Assembly: GCA_900538885.1 (NCBI GenBank)
Contig: UQAI01000047.1
Location: 1-11,379, forward strand
Origin: an uncultured Mollicutes bacterium
Lineage (GTDB): Bacteria > Bacillota_I > Bacilli_A > ML615J-28 > CAG-313
Direction of reading: 5' to 3'
Length of the DNA: 11,379 nucleotides
The number at the start of each line of letters is the position of its first letter. Position 1 is the stretch's first letter. The position numbers and the translations under genes were made by a program. Below are positions 6,106 through 11,379 of this stretch, in pieces. The notes beneath the pieces were generated by a model that saw nothing but the letters and a program-made list of their open reading frames with translations, made no database searches and was not told the origin of the DNA.

Positions 6106-7908
6106 ATGACTTTTACACCAGATTCAAAGGTGCGGTTATGTTCCGTTCCTTTTAGTGATTATACCAACGTGTTAAGTTTTAAAAATAATGATGAAGCTAG
6201 AGCAAATTACTTTATTAGTAAAACTGTTTACAACTTAACAGACGTTAACGGGTATAGTTACGTTAAGGGGAGCGGAGCAATTAGAGTTAATAAAAGCAAA
6301 GATTCACTATATAATGTTAATTATATGATGTATAGAAACGACCATTTTGGTAGTAAATGGTTCTATGCTTTTATTGATTCACTAGAATATATAAACGCAA
6401 ATGTAACTGAAATTAGATTCAGTACAGATGTATGGCAGACATGGGAAAGTGCTTTAAATTTTCATGAATCATTCATTGTACGTCAGCATATTCCAAAAGG
6501 CGAAGATACTATCGGAGCAAATTTGCAACCAGAGGGATTTACAAATTTAAAATATGTTGAAGAAAAATTATTAAGAAATGATTTAGTTAAATATCATTCG
6601 TCTGATAAATCGTTAGCTATAATAGTTTGTTGTACAGAATATCCTGACGGAGATAGCGGAGTATGGAGAAAACCACCTAAATGTTTAATTGATGAAGTAC
6701 AAGGCACGTTAGCATATATCCCGTTCATTTCTACAAATACATTTTTTAATTTTCTATCAAAATTTATTAATGAAAGTGGTAAATCCGAATCAATTGTAAA
6801 TATTTTTACTTGCCCAATAGAATGTTTTTACGACCAGACAAGTGGTACATTTAACTTTAAAGAGGGTACACCTTTGGGGGTATCTCCGAATGTATCAGTT
6901 AGTGATGTTTGGGAAACCAATTGGATTAGATATAGAATACCAAAAATGAATAAAATAAACATTGGAACACATGGAACAACTGTTAATCATTATGCTAGAA
7001 ATAATAAAATGTATACATTTCCATTCACTAAGGTAATATTAACTAATAATAGTGGAAGCAGTTTAACATTTAGGCAAGAATTTTTTGACGGAACACCAAC
7101 AGAGGGTGAGGACATTGTTTTTGATGTAAGGAATACTGTTTTACAACCTGTCACATCATATTGTCACCCTGCCAATTATAGAGAGGGAGATTATGTAAAC
7201 GGACTTTCATTAACAAATTATCCAATGTTGCCGTGGTATACAGATACATATAGTAGGTGGTTAACATTAAATCAAAATACATTAAAATATCAACAATTGA
7301 CACCTATAATTAATGCAGGGGTTAACAATTTTAATAACATGGTTTCATCATTAACAGGTGGAGCAGGAAATTATGCAGGAGCAGGTACGCAAATGGATAG
7401 TGCTAGAACAACACAAGGACAATTTAATGCCATTGGTGGGGCTATCGGAAATAGAATTGCTTCACTAGGAACGCAAATTAATAACACTGTAAATAACCTT
7501 GTATCAACTGGAGAACAAATATGGAGTTTTTACGCAAAAAAAGCTGATATGGAATTACAGCCAAATTTATCAGCAGGAAATTATAACGCAAATAATATTT
7601 TACAAATGAATCAAAAATTAAATTTTAGTGTAATGTTTCAAAGAGTATGTTTCGAACAATTCAAACAAATAGATAACTATTTTGATAAATTCGGTTATGC
7701 CATAAACGATTTTAAAGCTGTTAACTATAATAATCGTTATAATTTTGATTATATTGAAACATCACAAGTTGTCATTGAGGGTGATGTACCAGAGGACGAT
7801 ATGGATACAATAAAAAATATATTCAATAGTGGAGTTAGAATATGGCATGATACATCAACATTTTTAAATTATTCAGCATACGAATATAATACTAGCGATA
7901 AAAAATAG
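6106..7908 (+). CDS. Tail knob protein (phi29 gp9-like)
   Basis: This protein forms the distal tail tube that opens the host membrane for DNA entry. It has 600 residues; phi29 gp9 has 599. The N-terminal VPFSDYTNV matches VPFSNDYKN. LYNVNYMMYRNDHFGSKWFYAF (from about 68) matches LYNASYIMFQNADYGNKWFYAF. Next come DVWQTW and HESFIVRQH (phi29 QESFIVREH). The C-terminus has FDKFGYAINDFK and IFNSGVRIWH, near phi29 FHKYGYKINRVK and IFDNGITLWH. Residues about 398-475 are rich in Gly, Ala, Asn and Thr and match the place of the phi29 membrane-active loop (417-491), but look less hydrophobic. AAGGAG at 6091-6096 is 9 nt before the start. Function is near certain. Confidence 0.95.
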   Translation: MTFTPDSKVRLCSVPFSDYTNVLSFKNNDEARANYFISKTVYNLTDVNGYSYVKGSGAIRVNKSKDSLYNVNYMMYRNDHFGSKWFYAFIDSLEYINANVTEIRFSTDVWQTWESALNFHESFIVRQHIPKGEDTIGANLQPEGFTNLKYVEEKLLRNDLVKYHSSDKSLAIIVCCTEYPDGDSGVWRKPPKCLIDEVQGTLAYIPFISTNTFFNFLSKFINESGKSESIVNIFTCPIECFYDQTSGTFNFKEGTPLGVSPNVSVSDVWETNWIRYRIPKMNKINIGTHGTTVNHYARNNKMYTFPFTKVILTNNSGSSLTFRQEFFDGTPTEGEDIVFDVRNTVLQPVTSYCHPANYREGDYVNGLSLTNYPMLPWYTDTYSRWLTLNQNTLKYQQLTPIINAGVNNFNNMVSSLTGGAGNYAGAGTQMDSARTTQGQFNAIGGAIGNRIASLGTQINNTVNNLVSTGEQIWSFYAKKADMELQPNLSAGNYNANNILQMNQKLNFSVMFQRVCFEQFKQIDNYFDKFGYAINDFKAVNYNNRYNFDYIETSQVVIEGDVPEDDMDTIKNIFNSGVRIWHDTSTFLNYSAYEYNTSDKK

Positions 7909-7919
7909 GTGGTGATAAT

Positions 7920-8786
7920 ATGGGAAAACGTAAACCATGGGATACTAATTTGTGTGGGTATAAAAACAACACAGCTTTTATGATGTACTATTCATATCTT
8001 GCAAATTTGCTATTGTCTAGGTATGAATGGAAAAATTTACCCGAATCAATGAACGAACGTTTCATAGAATTGTGTTTGTTCGAAGATGGAAAAGCAGTAT
8101 TTGTAAATGATGATTTGTATGGAATGCTGAATTTAAGATATTCCGAATCGAATACATTAAATATCTATCAAGAGCCAGAAGAAATAAACGCATATTCTCT
8201 TGACTATCACAAAACATATAAACTACAAGATGTTGCACTGATTTACAACAATTATACCAAAATGCCAGACTTAGGGATTGTCTGTGAGTATGCTCTTAGG
8301 TTATATGATATCAGAAGAACGATAGATGTAAATACTAGAGTACAGAAAACACCATTGCTAATGTTGTGTCCTGATAATAAAAAGTTGACATTAAAAAATA
8401 TTTATATGCAATATGACGGTAACGAGCCAGCTATATACGGATATAAAGACACGTTCAATGACACCGAATTTAAAGTATTGAAAACAGACGCACCGTTTAT
8501 CGGTAATGACATGACATTACTGTTTAACAAAGTTCTAGATGAATTTTTGACAAGGTATGGTATCAACAATGCTAATACAGACAAACGGGAAAGGTTAATC
8601 ACTGATGAAGTAAACGCAAATAATCAATTGGTACAATTATGTGGTGATGTTGGATTACTTTGTAGAAAACAAGCATGTGAAAAATTCAATAAACTTTATG
8701 GAACAAATATTGATGTTGAATTAAGACAAGAGCCTTTAGAGAAAGAATGTAAAGAGGGTGATGAAAATGAGTCGATATACGATTGA
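7920..8786 (+). CDS. Portal (connector) protein, phi29 gp10-like
   Basis: This forms the twelve-subunit ring at the unique capsid vertex, the DNA channel and docking site for pRNA and ATPase. It has 288 residues; phi29 gp10 has 309. Shared strings are EWKNLP (36-41; phi29 EWENLP), VQKTPLLML (141-149), KTDAPF (188-193), GINNAN (214-219), ERLITDEVNANN (224-235) and CEKFNKLYG (253-261). Residues about 230-245 match the phi29 channel-loop region and here hold Cys241, with Cys248 just after. The short basic N-terminus (GKRK) fits the phi29 RKR segment that contacts pRNA. AGGTGGTGA at 7907-7915 precedes the start. The acidic tail overlaps the next gene by 20 nt. Function is near certain. Confidence 0.96.
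   Translation: MGKRKPWDTNLCGYKNNTAFMMYYSYLANLLLSRYEWKNLPESMNERFIELCLFEDGKAVFVNDDLYGMLNLRYSESNTLNIYQEPEEINAYSLDYHKTYKLQDVALIYNNYTKMPDLGIVCEYALRLYDIRRTIDVNTRVQKTPLLMLCPDNKKLTLKNIYMQYDGNEPAIYGYKDTFNDTEFKVLKTDAPFIGNDMTLLFNKVLDEFLTRYGINNANTDKRERLITDEVNANNQLVQLCGDVGLLCRKQACEKFNKLYGTNIDVELRQEPLEKECKEGDENESIYD
8754..8758 (+). promoter_or_regulatory. Ribosome binding site choosing the lower collar start
   Basis: GAGGG is 8 nt before the ATG at 8767. It abuts the in-frame GTG at 8758 and is only 2 nt before the ATG at 8761, so 8767 is the best start. Confidence 0.6.
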
Positions 8787-9468
8787 ATTACGTTATTTAA
8801 TTGAGGGTAACTATGATTTAGGGTTAAAAGATTATCCGATATTTGATGAGTCATATCGTGAACAATTAAATAATAAAATCATTCAACATTATTATTTTCG
8901 TGAAATAGGATTCGAAACAGAAGCATTGTTCAAAAACAGACTAAATCAAAAAATGAATGAAATAATGCCATACTACAATCAAATGTATGAATCTTCTAAA
9001 CTAAAAATAGACCCATTATCCACTATTGATTTGGAAGAAGTGTTTAGTAGAAAATCAAAAACTACTGGTGAGGGAACTTCTAGCACGTCTGGAACAGGTA
9101 ATAATACAAATAATTTCAATAGTACAGATACAACAGATTATGGAAAAATAAGTAAGTTCTCCGATATTGCACAAGCACAAACTACACCTAATGAAATATT
9201 AAACGATAAATATTTAACTAGTGCGACAGTAGATGATGGTCAAGATAAAAATACAAATACAGGAACAAATACATCGCAAACAGAATCTACAACAAGCGGA
9301 ACAAGTACAGACGAAAGGAATTTAGATGAGGACACTACATTAACAAGAAAAGGAAATAATGGTACTGCAAGCGAAAGCGAATTATTAAATATGTATCGTG
9401 AAACATTTTTAAATATTGACATGATGATTATTGACGATTTAGACGAACTATTTTTAGGAATTTGGTAA
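8767..9468 (+). CDS. Lower collar (tail tube) protein, phi29 gp11-like
   Basis: This protein connects the portal to the tail knob and carries the appendages. It has 233 residues from the ATG at 8767; phi29 gp11 has about 290. The first 80 residues match gp11 closely: DYPIFDESYR (22-31), YYFREIG (42-48) and IMPYYNQMY (66-74). Two stretches dominated by Thr, Ser, Gly and Asn (about 97-125 and 156-200) flank a conserved-looking KYLTSATVDD (148-157). The C-terminus, NMYRETFLNIDMMIIDDLDELFLGIW by position 208-233, is acidic and hydrophobic. The gene is short for the family, mainly in the middle. It overlaps the portal gene by 20 nt and ends 13 nt before the fibre gene. Confidence 0.9.
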   Translation: MSRYTIELRYLIEGNYDLGLKDYPIFDESYREQLNNKIIQHYYFREIGFETEALFKNRLNQKMNEIMPYYNQMYESSKLKIDPLSTIDLEEVFSRKSKTTGEGTSSTSGTGNNTNNFNSTDTTDYGKISKFSDIAQAQTTPNEILNDKYLTSATVDDGQDKNTNTGTNTSQTESTTSGTSTDERNLDEDTTLTRKGNNGTASESELLNMYRETFLNIDMMIIDDLDELFLGIW

Positions 9469-9481
9469 GGAGTGTATTAAA

Positions 9482-11197
9482 ATGATTGATTTTACAAAAG
9501 TACCTAATATTCACTATTGGACACAAAGGGTTTTACCTTGTGTGTTTGATGAGAGTTTATCTTATGTAGAAAAGATTAATAAACTTGAAGAAGAAATAAA
9601 CAAATTAATTGAAGATTACAACACATTCGGTCAAGCTGTTACAAATGAAATTAACACATTTGAGGGAGAAACAACAAATCAAATCAATGCTTTTGTTACA
9701 CAAGTTACTGATGATATTAATTCATTTAAAGAAAATGTAACTAATAACATTAACTCTTTTGAAACTGATATACGCAATATTGTTGAAGAGTTTGAAACAG
9801 CTATTAATAATGATATTGCCTCATTCAAACAAACAATAACAACACAACAAGAACAATTTGAAACCAGAGTAAACAACGATATTAATGCTATGCAAGAGGT
9901 TGTAAACGAAATTCCTAATACTGTGACAACACAAGTTAATGCAATAACCCAACCATGGCTTGTGGCAAATGTTCCTGCAATGGTTGAATCCAGTGTTGCT
10001 AACAATGTAAACAAAGTTTTTGATGTAGACCAATTATATAATAGCGGAACAAGTGAAACAATTGGTGATATAAATAACTGGACAGAAACAGGGATTTATT
10101 TTGGAACTACAAATAGTGAATTTCTTAATTTTCCAGGTAGTGTTGGTGCAGGTTATAATTTTTGGTGTATTGTTGGTCATTCAGCAGACACAAGTGTATA
10201 TAACCCTTTGCAACAGAACCTATATATTTCTAATGGAAATGTGTATTACAGGTGTCAATCTGACATTCAACAATGGGATAATTGGTATAAATCAAATATT
10301 TCAGTAACAAATATTCCAAAAGATACAACAATTGATTTCAACACTTATTTTTACACAAGTACAGAGGTTGCAAATGGTGATATGTGGATTGCTACATTTC
10401 AAGATTATGATAAATGGCTAAATGCGCCTAGCGGATTTAAAGTTGGTGATATTGCATTAATTACAAATGATATATCGTACGCTGGTGGTACAGTTGTAAA
10501 TGTTGAAAGGGTAACAAAAATCGGTAGTAAAGCAATCAATCCGCAATACATTGGTAAAACATGGAGTAGATGTAAAGTTGGGACAACATGGAAATCATGG
10601 AGTCCAACAACACTTGATTACCAATATAAAGAAATACTCACGAATACACAATTAAACGATTTAACGGAAACAGGAATATATACTATTAGTAGTGAAAGTG
10701 GTGTTACAATCGGTGGTTTACCATCAACGGCTTTACAATATGGTTCGTTTTATATCAGAGTAACAGCAAATAACATTAGTACAAATAGTGATGAAATAAT
10801 TCAAGAAATTATAAATGCTGGTCCTGGTGCTTCTAGTTATACAAGAGAAAAGCAAGGCGCTCAATGGAGTGATTGGAAAAAGATAGGTGCAGAATTGGTA
10901 TATTCTACAATTAGAAATTTTACGATTGGTAATGGTACACCTTATTGGTGGGATAATATTGTTACAACACTAAAATATAATGCCATCGATATGCTAAATT
11001 ACGAATGTCAAATTGATGTGTGGAATAGTATGCAAACTGGATATCTACAAATACCGTTAGTTGTCGGTTGTACAATGACAAATTATGCAGGTACTAATGC
11101 TGTAAATCTAACACCGACAGTGTATTGTCCACTTGCTGATGAAATTGTATCAGACCAGTCATTTACTATGAATATAAAAGTGTTTAAAAGGTATTAA
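9482..11197 (+). CDS. Receptor-binding tail fibre or appendage protein
   Basis: This probably binds the host surface, in the place of phi29 gp12 after the lower collar gene. It has 571 residues. Residues 1-50 (VPNIHYWTQRVLP, then a Lys/Glu helix) look like the virion-anchoring end seen in many Firmicutes phage fibres. Residues 53-151 are a regular 11-residue repeat, the stalk. Three later segments each end in a W-x-x-W motif: WDNW (265-268), WKSW (370-373) and WSDW (462-465). The first (about 197-269) and third (about 381-468), with NNWTETGIY and LNDLTETGIY, look like knob domains of the pyocin-fibre type. The end (about 470-571) is a beta-rich tip. No catalytic motif or self-cleavage site is seen, unlike phi29 gp12. 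AAGGAG at 9467-9472 is 9 nt before the start. The role is well supported; the ligand is unknown. Confidence 0.85.
   Translation: MIDFTKVPNIHYWTQRVLPCVFDESLSYVEKINKLEEEINKLIEDYNTFGQAVTNEINTFEGETTNQINAFVTQVTDDINSFKENVTNNINSFETDIRNIVEEFETAINNDIASFKQTITTQQEQFETRVNNDINAMQEVVNEIPNTVTTQVNAITQPWLVANVPAMVESSVANNVNKVFDVDQLYNSGTSETIGDINNWTETGIYFGTTNSEFLNFPGSVGAGYNFWCIVGHSADTSVYNPLQQNLYISNGNVYYRCQSDIQQWDNWYKSNISVTNIPKDTTIDFNTYFYTSTEVANGDMWIATFQDYDKWLNAPSGFKVGDIALITNDISYAGGTVVNVERVTKIGSKAINPQYIGKTWSRCKVGTTWKSWSPTTLDYQYKEILTNTQLNDLTETGIYTISSESGVTIGGLPSTALQYGSFYIRVTANNISTNSDEIIQEIINAGPGASSYTREKQGAQWSDWKKIGAELVYSTIRNFTIGNGTPYWWDNIVTTLKYNAIDMLNYECQIDVWNSMQTGYLQIPLVVGCTMTNYAGTNAVNLTPTVYCPLADEIVSDQSFTMNIKVFKRY
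9638..9934 (+). repeat. Nine 33-nt (11-residue) coiled-coil repeats in the fibre stalk
   Basis: Residues 53-151 divide without gaps into nine 11-residue units. Examples are VTNEINTFEGE, VTDDINSFKEN, VTNNINSFETD and VNNDINAMQEV. The hydrophobic residue at unit position 1, Asn/Asp near positions 3-4, Ile at 5 and Phe at 8 recur. An 11-residue period suggests a right-handed or straight trimeric coiled coil, not the common 7-residue type. The last unit is degenerate and runs into NAITQPW. Confidence 0.85.
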
Positions 11198-11286
11198 AAA
11201 TTAACGTTGTATTAGAAAATATGGTATCATCTGCACCGAGTGGAACTGCATACTATGTTTCATACAAACTTTACAAAGTAAATTAA
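11188..11286 (+). pseudogene. Leftover C-terminal end of a second fibre gene
   Basis: Downstream of the fibre stop, in a different frame, 32 codons run open to TAA at 11284. They have no credible start or ribosome binding site; the only ATG, at 11221, lacks one. The ending YYVSYKLYKVN lines up with the fibre's own ending FTMNIKVFKRY: both lysines match and the aromatic/hydrophobic pattern agrees across all 11 positions. This looks like the last strands of a related fibre left behind when the present fibre gene was swapped in, or a tail cut off by a frameshift. It is too short to be sure. Confidence 0.55.
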
Positions 11287-11295
11287 TCAAAATTC

Positions 11296-11332
11296 ACACG
11301 CTAGAAAATACAAAATCTAGCGTGTATTTTTT
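11296..11332 (+). terminator. Intrinsic terminator of the late operon
   Basis: ACACGCTAGA (11296-11305) and TCTAGCGTGT (11316-11325) are a perfect 10-bp inverted repeat around a 10-nt A-rich loop. A T-run follows at 11327-11332. It stands 98 nt after the fibre stop and probably ends the transcript begun near 2228. On the opposite strand the stem is followed only by a weak T-rich stretch, so termination of leftward transcription is possible but less clear. Confidence 0.92.
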
Positions 11333-11379
11333 ATGTAATAAATGCTTCACAACTTTAACGCTTTTCCAGTGGCTTGGCG
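11333..11379. other. End of window, nothing recognised
   Basis: These 47 nt lie beyond the late terminator. The last 20 nt are visibly richer in G and C than the rest. Two minus-strand frames read in from the right edge and stop here (TGA at 11349-11347, and a TAA a few bases further right), so the end of a leftward gene is possible. With about ten codons this cannot be supported. Confidence 0.3.

Noticed and set aside
4918..8016. A 14-nt sequence (aatttgctattgtc) shared by the scaffold and portal genes, part of a near-palindrome in the first
   Set aside because: In an AT-rich window of this length a few 14-nt matches are expected by chance. Both copies lie inside coding sequence in different contexts.
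9679..10033. Long minus-strand open frames opposite the fibre stalk
   Set aside because: They mirror the 11-residue repeat coding on the plus strand, have no ribosome binding sites, and no leftward promoter was seen.
11180..11203. Programmed frameshift joining the fibre to the downstream open stretch
   Set aside because: The needed frame has a TAA at 11185-11187 just before the possible slip, and no proper slippery heptamer is present in the fibre frame.
1..11379. CRISPR array, tRNA, insertion sequence or defence system
   Set aside because: No spaced direct repeats, tRNA-like fold, transposase or defence-family protein was seen. Every gene but one is explained by phage functions.

Overview
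This window is about two thirds of a small, AT-rich, phi29-type (Salasmaviridae-like) podophage genome: a short-tailed phage that replicates linear DNA by protein priming. Every gene lies on the + strand. The calls rest on direct motif matches to phi29 proteins recalled from memory, not on a search. Strong AAGGAG/AGGAG ribosome binding sites, TGA used as a stop (not tryptophan), a GH25 lysozyme and a holin of the Holin_4_1 type point to a low-GC Firmicutes host, probably a clostridium-like gut bacterium. The exact host and genus cannot be read from this sequence.

Layout: (1) 1-2179, replication: the 3' part of the terminal protein gene, whose start lies upstream of the window, then the protein-primed family B DNA polymerase. 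(2) 2180-2339, a gap without a protein gene. It holds a perfect-consensus vegetative promoter (TTGACA, 17 nt, TATAAT) followed by a sequence that folds like the phi29 packaging RNA (pRNA): a long end-closing helix, a CE-like arm with a 5' bulge, a D-like hairpin, and complementary bulge and loop sequences. (3) 2340-3323, the packaging ATPase (gp16 type). (4) 3317-4747, a 66-residue unknown, holin and GH25 lysozyme. (5) 4747-9468, morphogenesis: scaffold, major capsid protein, tail knob, portal and lower collar. (6) 9482-11197, a receptor-binding fibre with an 11-residue-repeat stalk and knob-like domains. (7) 11188-11379, a leftover second fibre C-terminus, a strong intrinsic terminator, and 47 nt with nothing recognised.

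How it works together: terminal protein and polymerase copy the genome. From the promoter at 2193 one late transcript appears to carry the pRNA, the packaging ATPase, lysis genes and virion genes in a tight operon with many 1-31 nt overlaps, ending at the terminator at 11296. Scaffold and capsid protein build the prohead, and portal, pRNA and ATPase form the motor. Knob, collar and fibre complete the tail.

Most noteworthy: the candidate pRNA sits directly against the 5' end of its partner ATPase gene, which has no visible ribosome binding site. In phi29 the pRNA is at the left genome end. The late gene order is also a rotation of phi29's, with packaging and lysis before structure. I saw no defence system or CRISPR array.
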